From assembly GCA_903813345.2 (NCBI GenBank), contig CAIIXF020000003.1, forward strand, positions 15,330,931-15,394,930: a stretch of DNA of 64,000 bases, written 5' to 3'. The notes beneath the pieces were generated by a model. The model saw nothing but the letters and a program-made list of their open reading frames with translations, had not been told where the DNA came from and made no database searches. Below, piece by piece: positions 1-11,307 of this stretch. How positions within the stretch are numbered: position 1 is the stretch's first letter; the number at the start of each line of letters is the position of its first letter. Source of the DNA: Owenia fusiformis (taxonomy: Eukaryota; Annelida; Polychaeta; Sabellida; Oweniidae). The position numbers and the translations under genes are program-made.

Positions 1-779
1 ACGAAACATTGACTACAAACATTTTAATGAATGGCTTAATGAAATGTGGTATATCATATTTGTCAACTATTGTAAAGATACACATGAAATTAAAATGCAT
101 CATTTTAATGCAATTATGTAGATTTGTACTGTAAAACATATTTTAAAAAAGAAATAAAGATAGATTGAAAGATAAAAAAAAAAAAAAAAAAAAAAAAGAG
201 AATTATATATACTTGTATTATTTAGTTTCCACGAAAGATCTGGAATTTTTTTGATCTGCCAATCACAAAAGTTGGTAACTATGACAAAATATCAGCCTGT
301 CTTTGTGCTTTCGTTTTAAGAAAGTTGCTATAGTAAACAATTTGGAGCAGCTGAGGCTGCCCCTCCAGAAGTAAATATAAACAAAATCGATAATTTCTTC
401 ACATACCACATTAATATTAATATGAAGTTTATTCATTTAATGAATGTCTCAGTTTCATTTACATTAATTATACAATCTTAGCACTAACAACATAATTGAT
501 GAATATATTTCTTTAATTCACGATCTAAATTAACAAGAATGTTTCCTTTGTGAATTTGTTACATTTTATATTGACTAAAGATTGCACCAATATTTTATAC
601 TATTAAAATTAATTATTGACTTGAAATCAAACTTATTATTTAGTTTCCATAAACCATCTGAAATACAAGGATTGTCCTGTTGGAAAATGTATCGATTGAT
701 TACTGAATTATTGACCCATTAACACCCATGGCCTTTCTCATATATTCAACCAGATGAAACTAAAAAGCAACACACTTAC
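1..779. other. Intron sequence with an old retroposed poly-A tail
   Basis: This is intron of the minus-strand bromodomain gene that continues off the left edge; no coding exon is visible. The only distinctive item is an AATAAA signal at 153-158 followed about 15 bp later by 24 consecutive A at 174-197 on the plus strand. That is the signature of a retroposed transcript end (SINE, LINE or processed pseudogene). The body of the retrocopy would lie left of position 150 and shows no readable protein. Confidence 0.45.
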
Positions 780-3700
780 CAACACCATCATTGTCTGGGT
801 TTAGGATGTTGAGAGTTGTAGTGCCATCTTTACGCCTCTTCAAGAACCCCATCTATAATGTTGAACAAAATGCATATATATATATATATATCTTTTATTG
901 ACTCTTTAGATGTCATATCATGACATATTAGTCACTAAGGTAGAGCAGTTCTTCCCATTGTCGAGTTGAAGAACTGGTATCTTTATCCTGGCTAGAACCA
1001 TAGACAATTCTAGCCAGCGCCAGCCTTTTATCGAGTTAGCAGCACTCTAGTAATCGCCGGTATAGGTCAGCAGTCATAGGTCAAAGACAAATCACAAGAA
1101 GTGCTGTGGCCTGGGTTTAAGTTAAGTTAAGTTAAGTTTATTGTTCCATTCAGTTTATATACAAACATATTATAACAATGTGACGCGGAGCCCAACCCAA
1201 GACCTCTACTTTTTACATATATGTACATGTAATACTGTATTCGCACAGGGGTCATTATGTACAGATAAGGTATGGTGTCAAAATGTCAGAGCAAAGTTAG
1301 TTTCATGAGGGGGAGGGTAAATAATGATGTCATTATTGTGAATACTATATTGATTTTTTGAAAAATTCAAGTGAAAGCCAAATTGAAATTTTCAACGTTA
1401 ATTTTGCAACTTCAGTATATTTGTCAATCTCTATTTGAATTTTCAATTAGTTTTTCCAGTTACTTGTTCTTAATTTGGAGCTACTTATTTTGGGGGATTT
1501 GCTGTTTTGAACATTTGGCGGCTACTTAATTTGGCAGGCTTCCAATATTACAATGCACAAATGATACTAATTTACATGGTACTTAAATCACTGCTACTTA
1601 ATTTGGCCACCTTAACCAATTTGGCAGATCCACCAAGTTAAAACAGCCACCAAATTAAGAAGTACAGTGATAAGTGTCTTCCATATTTTTATCAGGTAGT
1701 GATGCAAGCAATATAAATTAGATTATACGATTGAATATGTACATTTCGACCAATATTAAAATGGAGTGAAATTTACATGGTACTTAAATCACTGGGGAAT
1801 TACTCAGATGCGAGTAGGTAGTTACCAGTTTCACCACCAGGTGGGTGATTCGGGGGAAATAACATGGCATGGTATTACAAAGTTCCCTTAAACTTGAATA
1901 TTCATCAGTTTTAGTGGTTCACTTTGCATATTACCCTTATGTATCTGATAGTTATACAAATTAAAATATGTCCAGTGAAGGAAACTGTTATCTGCCCAAC
2001 AAAAGAAAAGATATTTCACTTTTTGTGATTATACAACATGGGGTCTATGGGGAATCTCCCCGACCTAGAAGTCACATTTTCAAAGAAAATTAAATTTTCA
2101 AAGTTGATAAACTCTTTTCAAAACCACATTTCTAGATGTAATTTTACATGTAGATTCCATAAATATATATAATATGATATCAGTTTAACTGAATTTTTAA
2201 TTTCTAATGACGTAAATCAAGATTATTTCTACTCGCACCTAGTCTATTTGGCAGCTACTTAATTTGGCCACCTTAACCAATTTGGCAGATCCACCAAGTT
2301 AAAACAGCCACCAAATTAAGAAGTACAGTGATAAGTGTCTTCCATATTTCTATCAGGTAGTGATCCAAGCAATATAAATTAGATTATACGATTGAATATG
2401 TACATTTTGACCAATATTAAAATGGAGTGAAAGTAGCCACTGAATATGTACAATTATACATTTTTGTGTACTAAAGCCCCTGCATGCTCAATATATTGTT
2501 TCTGTATGGCAATCATTCTTGAACTGATCCCACGTGGACAATTTCAGTTTTTTTTCCTGCATCTGGATTTTAATATTCATACATTTAATTTTCAGACAGT
2601 AATAATACATGGTGAGCCAAAAAAGGTAACCCAAACAAATCGTAATAATAAAATTATAAGGTGTAAAATGGCCATAAAATCGCTACCATTTTGGATAGAC
2701 CAATGAAACTTACTAGAACAAAAGAACAAGGTTCAATTGTACCAAATATTACATAAAACCCATACCAAATGAATGAGTAATTGAGATTTATTTGGGCTAC
2801 CTTTTTTTGGCTCACCCTGTATTCAGAATATACAAGCTACAATGTCCAAAGGGGTGTATAGCTGTATGTTATTGAATACCTTGCTTTTGGGAGACTTTGC
2901 AGCTAATCGATCTGCCGCATCCTGTGCAGCCTGCTCGGCTTGGGCGAGTATCTGTTTTGATGAGAGGTTGTCTCTAATTGCCTCTGCTTTATACATACTA
3001 AAGCATACATTGATATGTATTATTAGGTGACACATTACTATATAGTAAAACCTGTCTAATAAGAACACTGTTGGGACACATTTCAAGGTTTCTTAAATAT
3101 GTGAGTGAAAAAAAATGTGGAAATAAAGAAGAATTGTTCGATCAGTGGGGTGTTTGGATGTACAGGTTACATTGTATTTCTAATATTCTAATAATTTGCC
3201 ACTAATGCTTAAAATGTGTCACACACAATGAGAGTGATACTAGCTTTAAGGCTAAAGCTACCGCTTTAAGGCTACGGCATTAAGGCTACATCCTTAAGGG
3301 TACAGCTTTAACTTTAAGGCTACAGCTACAACTTTCCGGCTACAGCTAGAGCCTTAACCTCTTGAATCCCAGGCTCTGAAATCGATTGAAATTGTCACTC
3401 TGGGTTTTAAGGTCATTTCTGAGGTGACGAGAAATCTTGTCACTCCAGGTAGTCAAGGGGTTAAGGCTACAGCTTGAAGGCTACAGTTACAGCCTTAAGG
3501 CTACAGCTACAGCTTGAAGGCTACAGCATTTTGTCAGTAAATTCAACCAATACAATCTGCAACTATGGATGTTGTTCACAGAAATTACATCATTCTTTAA
3601 TGTAATCTGAAATGATTTCTAATTTGTGTGGGAACTTACTTTGTTTTTATGGCAAGAGGCTGAGGTTCTTTTGGTTTGAGAGGAGTCTGTGTGTTATCAA

Positions 3701-6700
3701 CAGATGTTATATCCACTAGGATATCATCTTTATCCACCCCCAACTCCACATCTGTGATGTTCTGCATCAGGGAGAGATTCTTCTTTAATTGGAGCAGTTT
3801 CTCCTGAATTAAAAAGATTATCTTCCATCACAAAGTTTATCTTCAAATCATAGAGCTCATCTTCAAAACATTTAACTATCTTCAAAACATTAAGCTTATT
3901 TTCTAGCACTAAGTTATATTTTCAAAAAAAACAAAACAAAAAAGCTTATGTTTCAAAACACAAAGCTTCTCCAAACACAAAGCTTATCGAAATTATCAAA
4001 ATAACTATACCTTGCTCATTGTTTTTAGGCCAATGTTGAGTAATTTGTTTGCTGCCTTGTAATAAACTGTGTCTGGATGGTTGTATAACATAGCATTATC
4101 GCACATTAGTTTGAAGTCTTTCTGAAAGCATAGACGTTTAATAAAATTGCATGATTGAATGATAACATGAATAAAAGATTTGTAGAAATAGTGAACATCA
4201 TAGATAGGGATGATAGTCCACCTACCTGACAACTGCCATCACCAGATAAACTGATCTCAATATGGCACCTGAGCGTGCGATAAAAACTAATATAGGGCTA
4301 TCAATATATTTTTCAATATGGACCATAACATCTAGGACAAAGGGATACATAGTACATATTTTCAATGGTTCAAATTTCCAATTCATTGACATTCAATTTC
4401 CCCTCCTTTTAGTTAGTTGCACAGTGTATGGTTAAAGCTGAGATTAGATTAGTATCTCAGTACCACCAGTCATAATGTTTCTTTGTATGTGCCATCATTT
4501 GCTCATCATCTCCCTTGTAACCCCTTAATATCGCAATCAATTTATGGCATGATGTATAGGTTAGGATGGTTACCTAAGTCACATTTGCTCTATGGTGGGC
4601 GTATGTTGGCTGTAGCTTCTTGAAATTGATATAGAAAATCTACATTGTCCTGCTTATACCTATAATTTATGCATATTTCTCTTGATTTTGGGAAGCTACA
4701 ACTGCTGTACAGTTGCCATAGATCAAATGTGACTGAGGCATTATTTTTAATTGCATTTATTTTACCTAATAATCCACTTACTTTATATTCTGTTACTGAA
4801 GGATATTCATCATTTTCCACTTTAGATTTCATCGTGCTGAAGTCCATTGGTTGAGACACAATCGCTGAATAGCCAGGGGCTATAACATCATTGACGGGGA
4901 ATGAGAAAAAACCGTTGATGTCTTTTCTGAAAAAATATGTGATAAGTTCACAATTATTTACAGCTTTTAAGCTCAGGGCTTGCATTAACGGCGTCCCGTA
5001 CATGTTAAGGACTCAAAAATAATTTGGAGGACGCAAAAATTGAAAATATTTCCGTTTTTTGGACGCAAAATTGTTTTAGGTCAATACTACAATGTGTTTA
5101 CAACGATACCTAACAAAAATAAATACTTATGATCTCTCACCTTTATTTGAATCGTAAATAAGGCTCAACATGTTGAATATTTACAAATAATCATGATTCT
5201 CTCGAATTTTTTCGTCTTTGTTTATTTTTAGATTTGAAACCATGACACGCCACAGTTTTTCCTATTCAGAAACAAATATTAGGTTATTCATGAAATAAAA
5301 TGTATTCATTGTCGAATGAACGAACATGCATTTATTCAGTCCGTACTTACGTTTACTTCCATTTTAAATTCGCGGCAAGAAATCAAAAACTGAAAGGTGT
5401 TTTGGTAAAAAATGCTTTTAAAATAAAGTTATACCTCAAAACAGGCTAGAAATAGGGGACACACTTTTTTTTCAAAGGACACACTTTTTAAAAAAATTGC
5501 ATCCTTGGGACTCACAAATTTTCTAACCTAATGCAAGCGCTGAAGCTGGTGTTGAAAATTTGTTAATTCTCAGCAAGAACAATGTTTTGAGAATTAAAAA
5601 TATACGGAATGAGAAAATTCTTCTTTGAGGAGTAAAACATGCTGTAATGCTCTCCGCTTGAGTGCATACAGAATTCCTTTGCTTACGAGTGCTCAATTGT
5701 TATTTGAAATAATCACTTTAACAAATGGCTTGTTTAAATGAAAAAATGTTATTTGTATGTCATGTTGACTGTCAAACTACATCGTGGACAAAAAGTTAAA
5801 GTATTTTTTTAGAAATCAAAAGAATACAAAACTTCTGTTTATGATTACCTTGACAGAACTCTTTGAAGGTACTCCAAGCAATGGTTCAAGGGAGACTTAT
5901 CAGTGATGAGGCCTCCCCTCGGTTCCCGGGCCTTGCGGTCAAAATAATCCTCCCCTCTGAAGATCTTCTTTAGGTATGGCTCATTTGGCTCTTCCGTTAT
6001 GTTTACTTCTCCCTCAATCTCATCGATTGGTCTTTTATTTGACTCCTTGGGCTTCTCCTAGATAAAAATATGACAGTATAATAACAAATGGTTTAGGTTT
6101 CCCTAAAAGAAAGATATACTGACATTATATCAACACATGACTTGACCATAAAAGTATAAAATTAACAAAGAAATGTATTTATAAATTAACATGTACACTG
6201 TATGTACACAATTATGATATGTACACAATTACAATTTATACAATTTTACAATATGTAAACAATTACAATATGTATACAATTAAAACATGAACACAAAATT
6301 AAAATATGATCAACAATTAAACATATTCATTCAAAAACTAATAATGAAAAATGAATGTGATCACTAAAATTCCTTTTTTGGTGTCTTATTCATGAAAGAA
6401 AAATGATATCTTTGAGTGAGTCTTACTGTTTTTGCAACTTTGATATCCTCCTTTTGATCAACTGATGCCTCTGCCTCCACATCTTCAAGCTCGGATTGTT
6501 CAGTGTTTTCGCCTGTGGTTGGTTCAACATCTTGGTATGATGCCTCCTTGTCTTTATGGTGCCTAAGTTGTTAAACAGCAAAGCTAAGTAGAATACACAG
6601 GCAAAATGGAGCACAATGAAATTTGGGGAGTTGCTACTTTTTTCTTATCTTGTGACAACTACTATAGGATGACACAAAAATGCTGTCCTCTAGTTTTTTT

Positions 6701-8203
6701 AATCACGTGTAAAACATGGACCAATCAGAGATTGATGAATATGACAGTGATATAATAGTAATGCTTATTTACTCTTAAGAATAGACCATTTTGTACTTAA
6801 CAAGTCACATCACATTAGAAACTCACTTATGCTTTTTCTTCTTTTTCTTGTGTTTATGTTTCTTCTCAACATGCGTCTCTGTAAGATATGCTTCATCAGC
6901 ATGGGGATCTGGAGTTCCAACTTTGATTGTTAGTTTCACAGGTGGTAAATCTAAAACGTTAAAGATGCATTATCTCTTAGACTATATCCTATTTAGTCTG
7001 AATTATATTCAGACTATAAGGCACCTATGTTAAAGTTTGGTAATTATGAGTATTTTTTTACATAGGAAGTGCTATTCAAAATGGCCGATTGGGTAAAATT
7101 AATTTGCACATTTGTTACTTCAACTAGATTTATTTCCACTTGACAATATGCTGTGTTACTTTTTATTACATTTAATTGTACCTTACTAATTAATTGAAAT
7201 TTTGTAATGATTATTTTATTGAAGAAAGGTTCCTCTAATTGATAATTTTGTGCAAAAATTTTCACTGCAATTTCCACAGGAAAGTAGTTCATCATAACAT
7301 ACTGACTTCTAGTCAGTCTGTTGTTATCGCATCCTACGACCCCTTTAGATTGTGGTCGTACGCGCGTATAATTGGTCAGTCAATGTTTTTTCAAAGTTGG
7401 AGAAAATACGCATTGCACACCTAAATGACCTACCTCGATACATTCCTTAGTATTTAAGAATTCTTTTTACGTTGTTAGATCGCCAATTGTATTGGTTTAT
7501 CGGCAGAACGAAGAGATTTTAGTTTTTACATCGGAAATATATCAGCAATTTTCAAAATGTCGGAAGGGGAATTCCCCAGGGATTTCCCTTATGACTGGTG
7601 CATGCCGGGAACTGAATGGAGGAATTTGACGGTTGAAATACACTGAATTACACGCAAATATTGCTATCAAAAACGAAAACCTCTTCGTTCTGCCGATAAA
7701 CCCATACAATTGGCGATTCAACTACATAAAAAGAATTCTAAAATACTAAGGAATGTATCGAGGTAGGTCATTTAGGTGTGCAATGCGTAGTATTTTCTCC
7801 AACTTTGTAAAAACATTGACTGACCAATTATACACACGTACGACCACAATCTAAAGTGGTCGTAGAATTCGATAAAGTCTGTTGGATACATACTACATTC
7901 TCTTAGGTTTCTCACCTGTACAATTGCTTATTTAAGAAAAAATATAGACCGAAGAGCAGGGCTTCTATTCTCGAATACACCCCGCAGGGCTTGGCACAAA
8001 CGTTTTCTGTACCCCGAACGACAGAAGCGAGTGAGGGGTTCGAAAGTTTTTGTGCCTAGCCCTAAATTAATTATTATTGTATATCTACAAATGAAAAAAT
8101 AAAAATGGGTGGGCGATAATTGAGTAAACTTTTGAAATTAAGTTACAATACCTTCTAACTCCGCAGGATCGGCCCTATGGTGCTTTTTGTGTTTCTTCCC
8201 CAT
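780..8203 (-). CDS. BRD7/9: BRD7/BRD9-like bromodomain protein, 5' nine coding exons (partial)
   Basis: Acetyl-lysine reader of the BRD7/BRD9 family; in animals these are nuclear subunits of PBAF or non-canonical BAF chromatin remodellers. Coding exons: 8152-8203, 6827-6950, 6427-6562, 5849-6057, 4782-4926, 4011-4121, 3640-3803, 2880-2997, 780-852. All have GT-AG borders and join in frame for 377 codons. The ATG at 8201-8203 has A at -3 and G at +4. The N-terminus is MGKKHKKH, as in BRD9, followed by a lysine/histidine-rich stretch and an acidic linker. The bromodomain spans about residues 163-260: FFSFPVNDVIAPGYS (ZA loop), PMDFSTMK, then AMLYNHPDTVYYK, with the acetyl-lysine-binding Asn at 236 and gatekeeper-type Tyr at 242. 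The last exons encode AEQAAQDAADRL and MGFLKRRKDGTTTL, the start of the conserved region after the bromodomain. Residues match BRD7 in some places and BRD9 in others, as expected of the single invertebrate ancestor. The C-terminus lies left of the window. Confidence 0.94.
853..2879. repeat. Intron with a split 179-bp direct repeat and a nested element
   Basis: Near-identical 179-bp copies lie at 1593-1771 and 2254-2432 (the motif AATTTGGCCACC is near their start). Between them, 1806-2240 is a separate element whose ends, AGATGCGAGTAG and CTACTCGCACCT, are inverted copies. Related copies of that inner element occur at 30446-31507 and, truncated, from about 26973. A short (GTTAA)n run lies near 1118-1139. 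The stretch 853-1592 otherwise shows nothing. Confidence 0.7.
2608..2819. mobile_element. 212-bp Tc1/mariner-type MITE with TA target duplication
   Basis: About 28-bp terminal inverted repeats begin CATGGTGAGCC on the left and, read inward, CAGGGTGAGCC on the right, both running into an A-rich tract and GGTANCCCA. TA dinucleotides flank both ends (2606-2607 and 2820-2821). There is no transposase. Confidence 0.75.
3240..3530. repeat. GGCTACAGC/TTAA minisatellite interrupted by a MITE
   Basis: Irregular tandem copies of a 15-20-bp unit resembling TTAAGGCTACAGC lie on either side of a 103-bp insertion at 3358-3460. The array lies in an intron of the bromodomain gene. Confidence 0.8.
3358..3460. 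mobile_element. 103-bp piggyBac-type MITE flanked by TTAA
   Basis: The insertion interrupts the GGCTACAGC repeat exactly and is bounded by TTAA at 3354-3357 and 3461-3464. Its ends are imperfect inverted repeats (CCTCTTGAATCCCAGG left; CCCCTTGACTACCTGG read inward from the right). A longer relative lies at 17925-18207. TTAA duplication is the hallmark of piggyBac-family transposition. Confidence 0.75.
4011..4926 (-). CDS. BRD7/9: Two exons encoding the core of the BRD7/9 bromodomain
   Basis: Exon 4782-4926 starts inside a codon (phase 2) and encodes RKDINGFFSFP, the ZA loop and PMDFSTMKSK. Exon 4011-4121 encodes KDFKLMCDNAMLYNHP through to KTMSK, i.e. helices B and C. The residues known to contact acetyl-lysine in BRD9 (the FFxFPV shelf, the Asn of YNxPDT, the following Tyr) are all present, so binding should be intact. 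The intron between them carries a MITE at 4570-4743. Confidence 0.93.
4570..4743. mobile_element. About 175-bp MITE, 'TCACATTTG' family
   Basis: Ends carry TACCTAAGTCACATTTG on the left and CAAATGTGACTGAGGCA on the right, with an internal imperfect hairpin around CTACATTGT and a conserved GGGAAGCTA motif. Relatives lie at about 16538-16710 and 61881-62056; the 122-bp element at 31183-31304 has similar ends. Confidence 0.7.
4927..5848. other. Bromodomain-gene intron without recognised content
   Basis: AT-rich intron sequence. I see no exon, RNA gene, or repeat shared with the rest of the window. Confidence 0.6.
6188..6312. repeat. Degenerate ATATGTACACAATTA short tandem repeat
   Basis: Six or seven diverged copies of a 15-20-bp unit built from ATATGTACACAATTA, in the intron between 6058 and 6426. 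Confidence 0.6.
7335..7864. mobile_element. 530-bp foldback element with about 200-bp inverted arms
   Basis: The left end reads TACGACC, then TTTAGATTGTGGTCGTACG; the right end is its inverted copy. Complementarity continues through AATTGGTCAGTCAATG, CGATACATTCCTTAG and CGGCAGAACGAAGAG, leaving about 130 bp as a loop. There is no protein. It lies in the first intron of the bromodomain gene. No clean target duplication was found. Confidence 0.8.
7986..8063. repeat. Small inverted-repeat hairpin
   Basis: AGGGCTTGGCACAAA pairs with TTTGTGCCTAGCCCT across a loop containing GACAGAAGCGAGTGAG. It resembles a short foldback MITE about 90 bp inside the first intron. Confidence 0.5.
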
Positions 8204-8578
8204 TTCTATATATTATTAGTTATTCGTGCTACTAATATAAAGCAATCAGACCGTAGATTTCCTTCACAATAAGCGCTTAAAATACAGAAATTGAAACAAA
8301 GCCGGATACAACTTTTTTTAAATCTCGCGAGATCTCGCAAATCCCATAGCGACGTTTTAAAATGGAGGACACGGAAAATATTTTCTAGGTTTGTTTATTT
8401 CTTATATTTAGCAGTTTTGCAGCTTTTGTTATTCAAATTAATATTCCTCCTTATAGATATGATTCTATCCGTAGTACCCAATTACACGAAACGCCATTAA
8501 ATCAGTTAAAATTTTGAGGCAATTAGACTACTTTTTCAAACTCATATTTTTGACAATTTTTTTACGCCAATTTTTAGG

Positions 8579-9058
8579 TTAGGTAGAAAGCAACTTACTT
8601 TTTCACCCATTGGAATACATGTAAAATTGGCAAAGTTCAAATCATAATTTCTCAAATCCCAGCCCATCGAATCCTCACATCCATTCAGATCATGTAGTCC
8701 TATTCAAAAACTTCCCGTTCGGTTATATGGTGAAAAAAATATCCCATGAACGAAAAAAGATTTTGCTACATTTATAAGCGAGCATTGATTTCTGGGCCTG
8801 TAAAAAGCACGTAGGACCTGATTACCCCATTGATTTACTGAGACCGCCAAAAATTTAATTCAATTTTTTGGTTCAAAATAATAATCTGTCAGCGGTCCCT
8901 GACACTCCTACTAGCTATCACCCTATCACCAAACATTAATTGCCAATACATGTACACATATACGTGCCATACATCTACAAAGTAGCGAACTAGTGTATTA
9001 AGTACTACTTTTCCTATACGATGAGCAAAACAAATCTCACGTAGGTTATATTGACCCT
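8579..9058. repeat. 480-bp direct repeat, copy 1
   Basis: Nearly identical to 9917-10388. I see one substitution (CCCATGAACG against CCCACGAACG) and an 8-bp tandem duplication (CTATCACC twice here, once in copy 2). There is no ORF. It may be a dispersed element or a local duplication; the 858-bp spacer 9059-9916 has no gene. Confidence 0.9.
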
Positions 9059-9916
9059 ATTAGTGTCATGGTTGACTGAATATGCATTTTATTCAATATG
9101 AATTTTAAAGTTCGGGGTTTTATGAAGTGATATGTACATTTTTGCTCAAATCCCCTCAGCACTTTTGATTCTATAGGGTTCTCTTGACCCCTGGGGTCAT
9201 TATATTTTGTGACAATTTATTCCAGACTAAATGTAGTTATTTTGTCATTAAAATATCTTATTAGAGAAACGTTCAGGAAAAGTTGAGCTATCCACAAGAC
9301 TTCTTGTCACTGCACTGATAAATGTAGCAAAATAGTCAAAATAATTCAGCCTTGAGCATGAAATTTTTGAATTTTTGGACAAATTTTGGGCTATTTTGGG
9401 GGATTTTTGCCCATAACGATACTAATCTACTTAAAACAGCTGTTTAAAGTTGTACAAATTGCTTAAGTGATTTATATTCTCTCATAAGTAGGACTATTTG
9501 CTACTTTACTAAACTGAACATCATTGATTTTTCGTTTTTCATGAACTTCTGATGGCTAGTTCAAGTAGCATTGTCTTTTGTGCAGGTTTACTGAATACGT
9601 CCCTTTAAAATTGGGTCTTTCGTGGGTTTAAAGGGTCAAAATGTTGGAACTTTGCACACTGTGGAACGTTTGGGGTGTGTTTCCTTTAATTTGGCAAGAA
9701 CTGCATCAAATTACTTGATAAGAGAGTAGCAATTTAGGCTGAAAAGTATTGTTTTCAATGAAAAAACGAAAATTGCTGACTCAGCAAAACTTAGATAGTC
9801 GTCTCCAGAATTTTAGGGGTTAATTTGCAAAACTTTAAATGGTTCCATAGAAACATATGCGAAATATGGCTAAATTCGACATATTTCTCGAAATTCACTA
9901 ATAAATGTGGTTGATA

Positions 9917-10388
9917 TTAGGTAGAAAGCAACTTACTTTTTCACCCATTGGAATACATGTAAAATTGGCAAAGTTCAAATCATAATTTCTCAAATCCCAG
10001 CCCATCGAATCCTCACATCCATTCAGATCATGTAGTCCTATTCAAAAACTTCCCGTTCGGTTATATGGTGAAAAAAATATCCCACGAACGAAAAAAGATT
10101 TTGCTACATTTATAAGCGAGCATTGATTTCTGGGCCTGTAAAAAGCACGTAGGACCTGATTACCCCATTGATTTACTGAGACCGCCAAAAATTTAATTCA
10201 ATTTTTTGGTTCAAAATAATAATCTGTCAGCGGTCCCTGACACTCCTACTAGCTATCACCAAACATTAATTGCCAATACATGTACACATATACGTGCCAT
10301 ACATCTACAAAGTAGCGAACTAGTGTATTAAGTACTACTTTTCCTATACGATGAGCAAAACAAATCTCACGTAGGTTATATTGACCCT
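9917..10388. repeat. 472-bp direct repeat, copy 2
   Basis: Same orientation as copy 1, with borders at TTAGGTAGAAAG and TTGACCCT. The length difference is entirely explained by loss or gain of one CTATCACC unit. Confidence 0.9.
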
Positions 10389-11307
10389 TAGCCTAATTTT
10401 GATCTGGGGTGGAAGTTGAATATTCATTGGAAATGACATATGATTCATTAGAAATTATCAATATAATCATTATACCCTACCCGAAACTTCAGTTTTCAAA
10501 ATCCATGAAAGAATTCCAGGCCTCGACACTCACATTTTTTGCCTGGTGGCAAAATAACTACCTGGCCAATTTTCAGGTAAGATTTCCGCCAGCTAAAATG
10601 TCACTCGACTTTTTTGCAAAAAATCTTCCAAAAAGTAACAGTCGCATTAATTCACATTGTCGTACTTACAAAATGATCCACCGCCTAACTCATGCACCAT
10701 CGAACTGGGTAATATTGTACACGTAACTATTAATTACCGCATATTCCCATAGAAAACTGGGCTTGCTTTTCAAGATTTCAGGCGAAAATTCTCTACGGAG
10801 CTTTTGTTTTTCTGACGTAATTTCTTCTAAGAAATCGGTGATGTGATAGGTTCAGTTCACCTTATTTCGAAAGGGGTGTCATCTATTTAGAATATTTATT
10901 TTCATCTTGTCCAGTCCTATATACAACCTGCCCTTATCCTTTTCACTTGTAAAACCGCGTAGTAATGTTGAAATTATGGAATAGATTCTCTGAGAGTGGC
11001 GACATGTCTGCATCTCTACCATCTTGTGTTTGACACCCCTCGTTTTGGGCGAGTCCAAGTAAACCCAAATCCGGGTGATTAGAAAATAGACATTTTTCAA
11101 GAAAATTCGAGCGGTGAGACAGATTACTCTGGTCAAACTGAGTTTTTGACGAAACTTATGAAAGAATCAATAAAAGGTAAGTGATATACTTTAGGCGGAT
11201 GCCAAAAATTAAACACGGCGCCAATTTGAAACTTCAGAATGCCTTCTGTGATTCAAAATCACAAAAAAAGTCGAGTGACATTTTAGCTGGCGAAAATCTT
11301 AGTTATT
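10389..11307. other. Intergenic stretch with a short inverted repeat
   Basis: Nothing coding. About 36 bp around 10576-10613 (core CCAGCTAAAATGTCACTCGA) recur inverted at 11268-11306, just outside the ATGTCACCAC element end, suggesting remnants of the same repeat family on both sides. Confidence 0.55.

Noticed and set aside
2446-2706. 86-codon plus-strand frame
   Set aside because: Lies antisense in a bromodomain-gene intron and runs into the mariner MITE at 2608-2819.
8579-10388. LTR retrotransposon
   Set aside because: The interior is only 858 bp with no polyprotein, ends are not TG...CA and no target duplication was seen; kept only as one possible explanation of the duplication.
10409-10726. 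105-codon open frame upstream of the WD40 gene
   Set aside because: Composition is that of AT-rich noncoding DNA, it crosses a repeat fragment shared inverted with 11268-11306, and it resembles no protein.
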